Shown here in pieces: positions 51,120 to 60,561 of a DNA stretch of 64,000 nt; position 1 is the first letter of the stretch, and each line of letters starts with the position of its first letter. The DNA is from Lentzea aerocolonigenes (GTDB lineage Bacteria; Actinomycetota; Actinomycetes; Mycobacteriales; Pseudonocardiaceae). A program made the translations under genes and the position numbers. The stretch covers positions 55,789 to 119,788 of the forward strand of contig NZ_JYJG01000020.1 of NCBI RefSeq assembly GCF_000955955.1, in the 5' to 3' direction. The notes under the pieces are model-generated. The model was not told the DNA's origin, made no database searches, and worked only from the letters and a program-made list of their open reading frames with translations.

Positions 51120-52406
51120 TCAGCACTCGACGACGTTCACCGCCAGTCCTCCGCGTGCGGTCTCCTTGTACTTGTCGCTCATGTCCGCGCCGGTTTCCCG
51201 CAACGTGGCGATGGCGTCGTCGAGGTGGACGAGGTGCGTGCCGTCACCGCGCAACGCCAGTCGTGCGGCGGTGATCGCGGTGACGGCGGCGACGGCGTTG
51301 CGTTCGATGCACGGGATCTGGACCAGGCCGCCGATCGGGTCGCAGGTCAGGCCGAGGTGGTGTTCGAGGCCGATCTCGGCGGCGTTCTCGATCTGCCGGA
51401 CGGTGCCGCCCAGCACCGCGCAGAGTCCGGCCGCCGCCATCGCGCACGCGGAACCCACCTCGCCCTGGCAGCCGACTTCGGCACCCGAGATCGAGCCGGT
51501 TTCCTTCAGCACCACGCCGATCGCGCCCGCGGTCAGCAGGAAGTCCTCGACGCCGGAAGCGTGCACGAACCGCGTGTAGTAGTGCAGGACAGCGGGCACG
51601 ATTCCGGCGGCGCCGTTCGTCGGCGCGGTCACCACACGGCCACCGGAGGCGTTCTCCTCGTTCACCGCCAGTGCGTAGAGGCTCACCCAGTCCTGAGGTT
51701 CGGCGTCGCTCACCGACAACGTCTCCAGCAGCGCTTTGGCTCGACGCGGGACGTTCAGGCCGCCGGGGAGCACGCCGTCGCGCGCGCAACCCCACCGCAC
51801 GCACTCCTGCATCACCCGCCAGATCTCGCCCAGCCCGGCGTCCACTTCGGACTCAGAGCGCCACGCGCTTTCGTTGCGGCGCATCAGCTCGGCGATCGAC
51901 AGACCAGCGGACTCACAAGCGGCGACCAGGTCGGCGCCGGACCGAAAAGGATGTGGCACCGGCGGCGGGTCCGCGACCGCGTCCAGCGACGACACCACGA
52001 ACCCGCCACCGATCGAGTAGTAGGTCCGTTCGACGCCGTCGGCCTGGAACACCATGCCGTTCGGGTGTTCTGGCAACGGGCGCGAGTCGAGGACCACGCA
52101 GGCGTTCACGAACCGGTCGCCCAGCAGCCTGACCTGGCCGCTGGCGTGGATGCGGGCGATCCGTGCGGGGATCGACGCGATGTCGACGTCCTCCGGGCGG
52201 CTCCCCTCCAGGCCGAGCAGCACGGCGGTGTCCGAGCCGTGGCCCACGCCGGTCGCGCCGAGCGAGCCGTGCAGGCGAACGGTCACCGAGTCCACGTCGG
52301 CCGGCAGTGTGAGCGCGAACAGCCGGGCCGCGCGCATCGGGCCCACGGTGTGCGAGCTCGACGGGCCGATGCCGATGCTGAACAGGTCGAACACGCTCGT
52401 CTTCAC
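51120..52406 (-). CDS. sdaA: L-serine ammonia-lyase (iron-sulfur, single chain)
   Basis: 428 residues from GTG at 52406, overlapping the upstream stop (GTGA). N-terminal domain with [23 protein letters not shown]-terminal catalytic domain with [41 protein letters not shown]. The three cysteines in these motifs ligate a [4Fe-4S] cluster. It deaminates serine to pyruvate and ammonia. Last gene of an operon with an MFS transporter and two beta-propeller-like proteins, an unusual context for a serine dehydratase. Confidence 0.94.
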   Translation of the reverse strand: MKTSVFDLFSIGIGPSSSHTVGPMRAARLFALTLPADVDSVTVRLHGSLGATGVGHGSDTAVLLGLEGSRPEDVDIASIPARIARIHASGQVRLLGDRFVNACVVLDSRPLPEHPNGMVFQADGVERTYYSIGGGFVVSSLDAVADPPPVPHPFRSGADLVAACESAGLSIAELMRRNESAWRSESEVDAGLGEIWRVMQECVRWGCARDGVLPGGLNVPRRAKALLETLSVSDAEPQDWVSLYALAVNEENASGGRVVTAPTNGAAGIVPAVLHYYTRFVHASGVEDFLLTAGAIGVVLKETGSISGAEVGCQGEVGSACAMAAAGLCAVLGGTVRQIENAAEIGLEHHLGLTCDPIGGLVQIPCIERNAVAAVTAITAARLALRGDGTHLVHLDDAIATLRETGADMSDKYKETARGGLAVNVVEC

Positions 52407-53362
52407 AGTTCCCCCAGGTCGATCGAGTGCCAGGTCAGCGAGGTGTTGTCGCCGGTCGACCACCACACGGCGTTCCCGCGGGCGACGACCGTGCCGAACG
52501 ACGAAGCGAGGTCGGCGAGCCGGCCGCGGTCGACGTCGTACAGGCACAGCACGCCTCGGGAGTCGTCCGCCAGCACGGCGAACCGGTCGAGCAGCAGAAC
52601 GTCCTGGACCGCCGGACGCAGGCCCGCGCCGCCGATCCGGCGGCGATCTGTGCCGTCCGCGCGCATCAGGTCGAACCGGGCACTGCCGCCCTGCCGCAGC
52701 ACCTGCACGCGGCACCACGACGGCGTGCAGTCGATCAGCTCGTAGTTCTGCCCTGGCACGACAGTTCGCGCCGTGGTGCGCAGGTCGACCAACGCGGACG
52801 GGCCGCCCTGCTCAATCTCCGCACTGGTGGCGTACGGCCACTCTGTTAGCGCTAACTTCCCTGGCAGCACAAGCTTTTCCACCGCTCCCCCGGTCAGCGC
52901 GACCGTGCGGATCTCGGTGGTGCCTTCGGGTCCGACGGCGGCCCAGCTGACGTGGTCGTCGTGCACGACGACGTCGTACTGCGACTCCAGCACCACCGGA
53001 GCACCGATGTCGGCGGTGATCAGCTCGGCCACCGAGTCGGCCATCCTGAACAGCCCGGTGCCGCGTTCCAGCCACACCAGCGAACCAGCGGCCAACGTGT
53101 ACTGCGCCGGCCCCTCGCGCACCACGTCGTCGTCGATCACCAGCCGCCCATCGGACTCCCCTGCCCTCAGGTCAGGTGACAGCGGCGCGAAAACACTGCC
53201 GTCAGGCAGGTTTCCGGACAGAGTGGAGATCCGCGCACCCGGCCAGGCGTCGGTCACGACCGGCGCCGCCACAAGTTTTCCGGGTGCGCGGACCGGCCCC
53301 GGCGCGGCGACGAGTACAGCCGCTGCCAGGGCAGCCACGACCAGCGCGATCCGGTGGGTCAT
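52403..53362 (-). CDS. Exported beta-propeller-like protein
   Basis: 319 residues from ATG at 53362, overlapping the preceding stop. N-terminal signal sequence ([20 protein letters not shown]). Several strand-rich WD/PQQ-like units with alternating short loops, for example [25 protein letters not shown] and [19 protein letters not shown]. Paralogous in style to the next gene upstream. No enzyme motif. A copy of the recurrent palindrome at 52844 encodes Lys-Leu-Ala-Leu-Thr. Confidence 0.7.
   Translation of the reverse strand: MTHRIALVVAALAAAVLVAAPGPVRAPGKLVAAPVVTDAWPGARISTLSGNLPDGSVFAPLSPDLRAGESDGRLVIDDDVVREGPAQYTLAAGSLVWLERGTGLFRMADSVAELITADIGAPVVLESQYDVVVHDDHVSWAAVGPEGTTEIRTVALTGGAVEKLVLPGKLALTEWPYATSAEIEQGGPSALVDLRTTARTVVPGQNYELIDCTPSWCRVQVLRQGGSARFDLMRADGTDRRRIGGAGLRPAVQDVLLLDRFAVLADDSRGVLCLYDVDRGRLADLASSFGTVVARGNAVWWSTGDNTSLTWHSIDLGEL
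52844..52857. repeat. Intragenic palindrome, 12-base perfect core
   Basis: TGTTAGCGCTAACT inside the exported beta-propeller-like gene; the 12-base core is perfect and uses TTA and CTA codons in the coding frame (Leu-Ala-Leu-Thr). Confidence 0.75.
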
Positions 53363-54264
53363 CGGGCCACCGCTGGTGAAGCCGCATCCGCGTGGACGAG
53401 TTCCGGGCTCCCGCTGCCGGACGCGGGCACCTTCCAGATGGCCTTGTCCCGCCCGTAAGCCACCCAGGAGTCGTCCAGCCACTGCGGCTGGTCGTCGACG
53501 TGCTCCGACTCCGCCAGCGCGACATCCACGCCAGACCCCAGATCCAGCACGTGCAAGCGCCACTGGTCGCCGGCCCGGAACTTGTAGGCGATCCGCGTGC
53601 CGTCCGGCGACAGCGACGGGCATTCCACGTTCTCCCGCACCGAAGTCAGCACACGGGTCTCGGCCGATCCGCGCACCAGCCAGGTCTTCCCGCCCGAAGC
53701 CGCGGTGGCGTAGAAGGTGCGGTCGTCACGGCTGAACGTGATCCCCCAGTAGTTCACGTCCTCCGCCGTGTGCTCGGCACCGTCGATCATCAACGTGAAG
53801 TCCTCCAGCGAGCCGAAGTGCTCACCGCGCTTGAGGTCGTAGAACCCGGCGGTCGTCGAGAACGTGCCCACTCCGCCCAGATACGAGTCACCGGCGCGGA
53901 AAACGGTCCACATCACGACGTTGCCCGACGGCGATACCCGCGCACGGCTCGGGGTGCCCCATTCGGAGAGACGAAGGCGTGTCTCCCCGCTCCTGTCCAG
54001 CACCACGATCTCCGACTGCGCGGGTACCGCCGTGGTCCGCAGGCACACCAGGGTGCCCGCGGCGACGTCGACCCGTTGGCAGGCAGGCCCCGCACGTCCT
54101 GCCTGGCGCACCCGGCCCGCCAGGTCGACGTACACCAACTCACCGCTGGAGAGGTCCAGCGGCTCCTCCGCGGACCGCGCACCCACAGCCCGCATGCCGA
54201 CGAACACCGCGCCCGCCACCAGCACGGCCGCCACCAGCACGACACCCAGCACCGTTCGGTTCAC
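53359..54264 (-). CDS. Membrane-anchored PD40/TolB-like beta-propeller protein
   Basis: 301 residues from GTG at 54264, overlapping the MFS stop. One hydrophobic N-terminal segment (TVLGVVLVAAVLVAGAVFVGM) then beta-propeller units including CPSLSPDGTRIAYKFRAGDQWRLHVLDLGSG, the PD40/TolB pattern, plus RVSPSGNVVMWTVF and ITFSRDDRTFYATA. Probably sits outside the membrane and works with the adjacent exported propeller protein. Function unknown. Confidence 0.75.
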   Translation of the reverse strand: MNRTVLGVVLVAAVLVAGAVFVGMRAVGARSAEEPLDLSSGELVYVDLAGRVRQAGRAGPACQRVDVAAGTLVCLRTTAVPAQSEIVVLDRSGETRLRLSEWGTPSRARVSPSGNVVMWTVFRAGDSYLGGVGTFSTTAGFYDLKRGEHFGSLEDFTLMIDGAEHTAEDVNYWGITFSRDDRTFYATAASGGKTWLVRGSAETRVLTSVRENVECPSLSPDGTRIAYKFRAGDQWRLHVLDLGSGVDVALAESEHVDDQPQWLDDSWVAYGRDKAIWKVPASGSGSPELVHADAASPAVAR

Positions 54265-55457
54265 CAGCGCGCTCCCACCATCACCGCGACCGCGAGCACC
54301 GCGGCGAACACACCGAACGCGGGCCCCGACGACATCCCCGTGGCCGCCACACCGAACAACACAGCACCCGCGGCACGAGCCAAGGCCTGTCCTGTTTGGA
54401 CGAACGCCAGCCCGGTCGCCCGCACCGGCTCCGGCACCAGCGGCCCGACGTAAGCCATCAACACGCCGTCCGTGCAGGCGTAGAACACCCCGTGCGCCAA
54501 CAAGACCAAGGAAGCAGGAAACCAGCCACCCCACGACACGGCGACCAGCACGTAAGCCAGGAACAGCACGACGTGGCCGACGAGGAACACCTTCCACCGC
54601 CCGAGCCGGTCAGCGAGCTTCCCGACCGGTGCGGCCGCCACCATGAACGTCAACGCGGTCACCAAGGGCAGCAACGGCAACACACCGGCCGGCAACCCGG
54701 AAGTCTTCTGCACGCCCACGAACAGGAACATGTCGCCGACCGTGCAAGCACCGAGCAAAGCCACGATCAGCACAACGCGGCGAACCTCGCGGTCCCGCAC
54801 CACGTTCCACGACAACCCGGGCCGCCGAACAGCGACCCCGGCAGGCTGACGGACGAACAGGGCCAGCACCACCACCGCGATCACGGCGAAGCAGAAGCTC
54901 ACCGCGAACACCGACGTGTAGTCCATGACCAGCAAGCTCAACAACCCGAACGCCATCAGCGGCCCGAGCAGCGCACCGGCCGTGTCCAGCGCCCGGTGCA
55001 CCCCGAACGCCCGTCCCAGCGCGTCCGACGGCGTGGCGAGCGTGATCATCGCGTCCCGCGGCCCGGTCCGAATCCCTTTGCCCGCCCGGTCGACGCCGAT
55101 CACCAGGCCCATCCCGGCCACCGACGCCCCGACGAGGGGAAACCCGAGTTTGGTCAACGCGGACAGACCGTAACCGAAGAGCGCCACGGCTTTCGGGCGA
55201 CGCAACCGGTCGGCCAGGTGCCCACCGGCGAGCCGCAGCAACGCCGTGGCACCGGTGTAGAGCCCGTCGATCGCACCGAGCTGCAAATAACCGACGCCGA
55301 GCCCGTAGACCAAGTACAGCGGCAGCACCGCGGTCACCATCTCAGCCGAAAGATCGGTGATCAGGCTGACCACGCCGAGACCGATGACCGTCGCAGGGAT
55401 CTTGCCGGACCGGCCCTCGCTCTTGGCAAGACCGGCGCGCACAGAGGAGACGTACAT
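54261..55457 (-). CDS. MFS transporter
   Basis: 398 residues from ATG at 55457 (GGAAGGA upstream); a longer start at 55535 is less likely. Twelve membrane segments. MFS loops: GGHLADRLRRPKAVALFG between helices 2 and 3, then DRAGKGIRTGPRDAMI. The latter resembles drug-efflux MFS members of actinomycetes. First gene of a four-gene overlapping operon ending in sdaA. Substrate unknown; serine or an amino-acid-like compound is a guess from context. Confidence 0.87.
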   Translation of the reverse strand: MYVSSVRAGLAKSEGRSGKIPATVIGLGVVSLITDLSAEMVTAVLPLYLVYGLGVGYLQLGAIDGLYTGATALLRLAGGHLADRLRRPKAVALFGYGLSALTKLGFPLVGASVAGMGLVIGVDRAGKGIRTGPRDAMITLATPSDALGRAFGVHRALDTAGALLGPLMAFGLLSLLVMDYTSVFAVSFCFAVIAVVVLALFVRQPAGVAVRRPGLSWNVVRDREVRRVVLIVALLGACTVGDMFLFVGVQKTSGLPAGVLPLLPLVTALTFMVAAAPVGKLADRLGRWKVFLVGHVVLFLAYVLVAVSWGGWFPASLVLLAHGVFYACTDGVLMAYVGPLVPEPVRATGLAFVQTGQALARAAGAVLFGVAATGMSSGPAFGVFAAVLAVAVMVGARW

Positions 55458-55531
55458 CAGGGAAGTCCTTCCGGTGGAGAACGCGCGCACGGCCCCGCTT
55501 GCAGGGCGCGGAACCGTGCGCACGTCTTCCC

Positions 55532-57628
55532 TCATCCAGTGACGCGAACGTCATCCACAGCGGACTCCCAAAGGGATCCGGTACCCGCGTCCGCCGCTTC
55601 GACGACGAGCTTCACGTTGCGCCCGGCGAACTGCGCGAGGTCGACGGTGGCGGTCTGCCACGCGCCCGCGACCTTCACACCGGATGTGCCGAGCTTCTCG
55701 AACACCTTCGTCCTCGTCGTCCCGTCCAGCACGTGGACTCGCAGGAAGTCCTCAGTGGACGAGTTGTCGCCGTGCGCGAAGGTGTAGGAGAACGTGAGCT
55801 TTCCGCCCGACGGCACGGAGATCTGCGGCGAGGTCATCGACGTCAGGCCTCCGTCCACGTCGTTGGCGCCGTCACTGGCGCCGGCGAGTCGTCCCGTCAC
55901 CAAGCAGTTCGTGCCACTCGTGGTGGTGCCGAGCTGCTTGACCGACCCGTCGGCCTCCCTGGTCTCCTCCGGGTCACCGCGCTCCCACCTGCCCGTGGTC
56001 GCGTTGTCGGTGCCCGAGGCGTTGACGACCCAGCCCCTGTCGGACTCGAAGTCGTCGCTGAAGCCCGTCGGCGTGCTGCCGACGGTGACGCTGAGCGAGG
56101 CCGTCTTGCTCACCCCGCCGGACGTTCCGGTGATCGTCGCCGTCGCCGAACCCGAGGCTGACGCCGACGCGGTGAGCGTCAACGTCGAGCTTCCGGGCGC
56201 GGAAACCGAGGACGGCGAGAAGGAACCGCTGACGCCAGAAGGCAATCCGGACACCGACAGCGCCACACTGCCGGTGAAGCCACCCGAAGCGCCCACGTCG
56301 ACGGTCACCGTCTTGGACGTGCTCACCGGCACCGCGACCGAGGACGGCGAGGCGCCCACGGTGAAGGCGGGCGTGCTCGAAGCCTTCTTGCAGTTGCCGG
56401 ACGTGGTGTCGGTGTACGTCCGCCCGGACACCGGCACGAAGTCGGCGCGGTAACCAGTAGCTGTCAGCGTCAGCTTGCCGACGCCGAACGTGTTCGCGTT
56501 GCCCGCCTCCTGCACCGCGTCCGAGTCGAGGTTGTAGTCGTAGAACCCACGCCCTCCGGTGCCGATCAGCAGCTCCCGCACGCCGTTGGTGTCGTCGCGC
56601 GTGCCGTCCGGCCGCGACGGCGCGAACCGCTGGTAGTTGTGATCGTGCCCAGCGATGATCAGGTCCGCCTTCGCCGCGTACAGCGCGTTCCAGAACGGCG
56701 TCACCGACGTGTTGTCGCCGTGGTCGCCACGACTGAACCGCGGGTGGTGCCAGTACGCCGCGGTGCACGGCTTGGTGTTCGCCGCCAGGTCGTTCTTCAG
56801 CCATGTCACCTGCGCAGAGCTCGCGTCGCGCGTGATGTTGGAGTTCAGCGCGACGAAGTGCCAGTCGCCGACGTCGAAGCTGTAGTAGCCCTTGCCGCGC
56901 TCACCGGCCCGCGCCCCGAAGTAGTCGAAGTAGCCCGAGGCGCCGGAGGTGTTGTACTCGTGGTTGCCCGGCGTGGGGTAGGTGATCGACTTGAACTGCC
57001 CGTACTGCGGGTTGTACTTGTTGCTGTAGTCCGAGCTGGACCCGCTGTCGTAGGCGTTGTCCCCGGCCAGGACCAGCGCTTGTGGCGCCATGTTCTTGAC
57101 CAGCGGCGCCGTCTGGTTGCACGACGAGCCGCACACGTCGCCGACCGCCGCCACGGTCGCCGTCGCCGCCGCCAGCGACTGCGTGCCGTACTGGTAGGAG
57201 TCCACTGTGTACTTGCTGCCGCTGTCGGCGAGGTTGGGCTGCACGCGCACGCAGTCGCCCTCGAACGCCCTGGTGTGGAACGCCTTGCCGGGCCAGTTCT
57301 GCGCGGTCAGCGTGTACGAGCCCGACTTCGACCCGGTGAACGTGACGGAGTCGTTGCCCCGCAAGGACAACTCGGTGACGCGCAACCGCAGCCACTGTGC
57401 GCCGGACTGGCACACCTGGCCGTTCTCCGCCACTGAGGACCCGATCACCGCGGACTGCGTGCCGGGCTCGGCGAGCTGCGGCACGGACGGCACGTCCGGT
57501 ACCGCGGCGGCGAGCGGGTGGATCCCACCGCCCGGCGGCAGCACGACAGCGGCAACTCCGCCGGCCACGACGGCCGCCGCCGCGTAAATCGTCGTTACGC
57601 GCCATCGTCGGCGCAGGAAGGATTTCAT
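55532..57628 (-). CDS. Secreted metallophosphoesterase with C-terminal adhesion-like module
   Basis: 698 residues. Signal sequence with basic start (MKSFLRRRWRVTT). The calcineurin-like core shows VAAVGDVC, LVLAGDNAYDSG, TPGNHEYN, YWHHPRFSRGDHG and IIAGHDHNYQRF (roughly residues 165-350), a full set of metal ligands. An Ig-like Ser/Thr-rich segment follows (about 425-515), then a 175-residue jelly-roll-like module shared with the protease encoded next to it. Probably an extracellular phosphatase or phosphodiesterase. A PHO-box-like triple repeat lies about 110 bases upstream. Confidence 0.9.
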   Translation of the reverse strand: MKSFLRRRWRVTTIYAAAAVVAGGVAAVVLPPGGGIHPLAAAVPDVPSVPQLAEPGTQSAVIGSSVAENGQVCQSGAQWLRLRVTELSLRGNDSVTFTGSKSGSYTLTAQNWPGKAFHTRAFEGDCVRVQPNLADSGSKYTVDSYQYGTQSLAAATATVAAVGDVCGSSCNQTAPLVKNMAPQALVLAGDNAYDSGSSSDYSNKYNPQYGQFKSITYPTPGNHEYNTSGASGYFDYFGARAGERGKGYYSFDVGDWHFVALNSNITRDASSAQVTWLKNDLAANTKPCTAAYWHHPRFSRGDHGDNTSVTPFWNALYAAKADLIIAGHDHNYQRFAPSRPDGTRDDTNGVRELLIGTGGRGFYDYNLDSDAVQEAGNANTFGVGKLTLTATGYRADFVPVSGRTYTDTTSGNCKKASSTPAFTVGASPSSVAVPVSTSKTVTVDVGASGGFTGSVALSVSGLPSGVSGSFSPSSVSAPGSSTLTLTASASASGSATATITGTSGGVSKTASLSVTVGSTPTGFSDDFESDRGWVVNASGTDNATTGRWERGDPEETREADGSVKQLGTTTSGTNCLVTGRLAGASDGANDVDGGLTSMTSPQISVPSGGKLTFSYTFAHGDNSSTEDFLRVHVLDGTTRTKVFEKLGTSGVKVAGAWQTATVDLAQFAGRNVKLVVEAADAGTGSLWESAVDDVRVTG

Positions 57629-57729
57629 GGTGGTTCCTCTGAATGCAGGGGGAATTCAGGAAAAGTGGAATCGCGTCGCCGGCCTGCCGAGGAGCCGGAC
57701 CGGCGCGCGACCTATTCGATTTGAGCTGA

Positions 57730-57762
57730 CCTTAACGAGCGTTCAACGCCCGTCAACGAACC
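57730..57762 (-). promoter_or_regulatory. Candidate PHO-box-like direct repeats
   Basis: Three 11-base units (57730-57740, 57741-57751, 57752-57762) share a TTCAACG/TCAACGA pattern, e.g. GTTCAACGCCC then GTCAACGAACC. Streptomyces PhoP boxes are 11-base direct repeats. It lies upstream of a secreted phosphoesterase gene, but the match is loose. Confidence 0.35.
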
Positions 57763-57767
57763 GGCTT

Positions 57768-59447
57768 TCAGAGCGCTGGATAACTCTGAATGGCGAAGTC
57801 GTCGACGGCCGCTTCCCACAACGACGCACCGCTCGCGTCCGCGGTCTCGACGAGCAACCTGATCTGCTTGCCCGCGTAGGCCGTCAGATCGACCGTCGCG
57901 CTCTGCCAGGAACCAGCGCGTTCGGCGGCCTCGCCGAGCTTCTCGAACACCGTGGTGGCCGTGCTTCCGTCCAGCACCTTGACGCGCAGGTAGTCCGCGC
58001 TCGACGAGTTGTTGCCGTGCGCGTAGGTGTAGGAGAACGTCAGCTTTCCCCCAGACGGCACCGTGATCGACGGCGACGCGGCCGAGGTGACACCGCCGTC
58101 GACGTCGTTCGCACCGTCACCACTGCCCGCGAGGCGACCGGTGACGAGGCAGTTCGTGCCGCTGACCGTCGTGCCGAGCTGCTTGACCTGGCCGTTGGAC
58201 GCGGTGGTCTGCTCGGGGTCTCCGCGCTCGAGCTGGCCGGTGGTCGCGGTGTCGGTGCCGGCCGGGTTCATCGTCCAGCCCTTGTCCGACTCGAAGTCGT
58301 CGGCCCACACAGGCGGTGTGGAAGTGCCACCGCACGGCGAGTAGAGCAAGCGGTTCGGCGAGCCGGAACCGGCGCTCTTCACGACGTCGGCCGTCGAGCA
58401 CGCCACCAGCGCGTCCCGCACCTGCTGTGGCGTCGCGTTCGGGTTCTTCTGCAGGTACAGAGCGGCGGCCGAGGCCACCAGCGGCGACGCCATCGAGGTG
58501 CCGCTCTTGGTCGCGGTGGCGGTGTCGCTGGAGTTCGACGCCGAGACCACGCTCGTGCCAGGAGCGAAGATGTCCACACAGGACCCGTAGTTCGAGTCGC
58601 TGTTGCGGGTGTCGGAGTTGGTGGTGTTGCCGACGGTGATCGCTTCGGCGACGCGCGCCGGGCTGTAGTTGCAGGCGTTGGCGCCGTCGTTGCCCGCCGC
58701 CACGACGTAGGTGATGCCCGCCGCGATCGAGTTGCGGACCGCGGTGTCCTGCGCCTGGTTCGCGCTGCCGCGCAGGCTCATGTTCACGACCGCGGGCTTG
58801 ATCGCGTTGCGCGTCACCCAGTCCACGCCGGCCGTGACGACCGAGTCGGGGCTGGTTCCGTTGCACCCCAGCACGGGCACGGCGTGCAGCGTCACGTTCT
58901 TGGCGCCGCCGTACGTGGCGCCGCCGATCGTGCCCGCGACGTGCGTGCCGTGGCTGTTGCAGTCGTCGGCGTTGCTGTCGTTGTCGACGATGTCCCAGCC
59001 GTACGACGCTCTCCCGCCGAACTCGCGATGAGAGATCCGCACACCGGTGTCGACGACGTACGCGTGCACACCCTGACCAGTGGCGTCGTAGTTGTAGGTG
59101 CTGTTCAACGGCAGGTTGCGCTGGTCGACGCGGTCGAGGTTCCACGGTGCGTTGGTCTGCGTCGCGGTCGTGTGCACGTAAGTGTCCTGGACGACGCGCT
59201 CGACTGAAGGGTCAGCGGCGAGCCTGCGGGCCTGTGCCGGTGACAGGCGGGCCGCGAAGCCCTTCAACGCCGCCGTGTAGACGTGCGTGGCGTTGTAGCG
59301 GGAAGCCAGTTCTGGCGACTTGGTGATGACGATGTAGCTGTCCGGAACGGGTTCAGCACCTTGCGGCACCACGACTTCGCCCGCCATTGCGGGTGCGGGG
59401 ACCAACACCGCGGCTATGAGTGCCGCGACAACAGGGAGTGTTCGCAC
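57768..59447 (-). CDS. Secreted subtilisin-type (S8) serine protease
   Basis: 559 residues. Signal peptide, an I9-type propeptide (DSYIVITKSPELASRYNATHV...GFAARLSPAQARRL) and an S8 domain with catalytic Asp133 (VVDTG), His166 (HGTHVAG) and Ser318 (GTSMAS). It is followed by a 175-residue C-terminal module about two-thirds identical to that of the adjacent metallophosphoesterase. Exported and self-processed. The divergent promoter region with the XRE gene carries three CCCGGTT boxes. Confidence 0.94.
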   Translation of the reverse strand: MRTLPVVAALIAAVLVPAPAMAGEVVVPQGAEPVPDSYIVITKSPELASRYNATHVYTAALKGFAARLSPAQARRLAADPSVERVVQDTYVHTTATQTNAPWNLDRVDQRNLPLNSTYNYDATGQGVHAYVVDTGVRISHREFGGRASYGWDIVDNDSNADDCNSHGTHVAGTIGGATYGGAKNVTLHAVPVLGCNGTSPDSVVTAGVDWVTRNAIKPAVVNMSLRGSANQAQDTAVRNSIAAGITYVVAAGNDGANACNYSPARVAEAITVGNTTNSDTRNSDSNYGSCVDIFAPGTSVVSASNSSDTATATKSGTSMASPLVASAAALYLQKNPNATPQQVRDALVACSTADVVKSAGSGSPNRLLYSPCGGTSTPPVWADDFESDKGWTMNPAGTDTATTGQLERGDPEQTTASNGQVKQLGTTVSGTNCLVTGRLAGSGDGANDVDGGVTSAASPSITVPSGGKLTFSYTYAHGNNSSSADYLRVKVLDGSTATTVFEKLGEAAERAGSWQSATVDLTAYAGKQIRLLVETADASGASLWEAAVDDFAIQSYPAL

Positions 59448-59499
59448 GGAATGCTCCTGGAACTGAGGAGGACAAAAGGATCTCCTCGGTGCCGGTCAT

Positions 59500-59555
59500 C
59501 CCGGTTGAGCGCTGACGATAGGAACGCCCCGGTTGAGCGGTCAATTGAACCGGGG
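59500..59555. promoter_or_regulatory. Three CCCGGTT boxes between the protease and XRE genes
   Basis: CCCGGTTGAGCG occurs at 59500-59511 and 59528-59539, and an inverted AACCGGGG lies at 59548-59555. The second and third form an 8-base inverted repeat with a 13-base spacer. They lie between the divergent protease and XRE genes, so the XRE protein is a likely binder. Confidence 0.55.
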
Positions 59556-59640
59556 GTCAATCTGGAAATACTCTGAACGCGATCAAAGAGGTATTCTCCG
59601 CGCGTACGATCTGGCGCGCCGCCCGAGAAGGGAGCCGCTT

Positions 59641-60561
59641 GTGACAGCAGACGCGACCGTCCGAGCGGGCGCCGAGTTCGGCGCCGCGCTGCGCTGTGCG
59701 ATCGAGCGCAGCGGCCTCAGTCTGAACGAGATCAGCCAACGACTGCGCGAGCAGGACACACCCGTGAGCGTCAGCGCGCTCAGTTACTGGCAGAACGGCG
59801 AGAACCGGCCGGAGCGGGCGAGTTCGCTCGCGGCGGTGTCGGCGCTGGAAGCCATCCTGGGCCAGGCTCCGAGCACGCTCACAGCGCTGCTCGGCCCGCG
59901 CAGACCCCGGGGCAGGTGGACGAACCGGACCGGCCTCGCGCTGACGTACGACCAGGTCTGGCTCCGTCCGGACAGCGTCGCGAAGGCACTCGCCAAGGTC
60001 GACGCGACACCGGAGGACCTCGACACACCGCACCGGCTCTCGCAGTACATCTCGTACCGGGTGAACGCACAGGGCTTCGAGGAGTCCATGCGGGTGCGCC
60101 GGATCATCCGGGCCGACCACGACGACACCACCCGGTTCGTGTTCGTGACGCGGTGCATCACGTTGCCTCAGCCGCCCGTGGTCACCTTCACCGAGGGCTG
60201 CCGGGTCGCCCGGTTCCGCGCGGACGTGCCCAGCTCGACGTGCGTGTTCGAGTTCCTGCTCGACCGCCCCCTGAAAGCGGGTGAACTCGGGGCGGTCGAG
60301 TTCGCCCTGCGCTTCCCGCCGGGCCAGGCTTCGCGGCACGCCCAGATCGCGATCTACCGGCCGGCGCGGGAGATGGTGCTGCACATCGCGTTCGACCCCG
60401 CGATGCTCCCGGAGACGTGCTTCGGCTTCTTCCAGCCGCGCAGCGCACTCCCCCAGGAACACCAGCCGCCGGTGACGTTCGACGAGAACACCACGACGTA
60501 CCAGTTCATCACCCTGGACCCGATGCCCGGCCAGTACGGCATCAAGTGGAGTTACTCGTAG
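59641..60561 (+). CDS. XRE-family regulator with large C-terminal domain
   Basis: 306 residues from GTG at 59641. N-terminal helix-turn-helix: RCAIERSGLSLNEISQRLREQDTPVSVSALSYWQNGENRPE (about residues 15-60). The remaining 240 residues are a beta-rich domain with FVFVTRCITLPQPPVVTF and YQFITLDPMPGQYGIKWSY, without a recognisable ligand motif. Similar proteins are common and uncharacterised in actinomycetes. Probably senses a ligand and controls the divergent protease gene. Ends 10 bases into the convergent pseudogene. Confidence 0.8.
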   Translation: MTADATVRAGAEFGAALRCAIERSGLSLNEISQRLREQDTPVSVSALSYWQNGENRPERASSLAAVSALEAILGQAPSTLTALLGPRRPRGRWTNRTGLALTYDQVWLRPDSVAKALAKVDATPEDLDTPHRLSQYISYRVNAQGFEESMRVRRIIRADHDDTTRFVFVTRCITLPQPPVVTFTEGCRVARFRADVPSSTCVFEFLLDRPLKAGELGAVEFALRFPPGQASRHAQIAIYRPAREMVLHIAFDPAMLPETCFGFFQPRSALPQEHQPPVTFDENTTTYQFITLDPMPGQYGIKWSYS

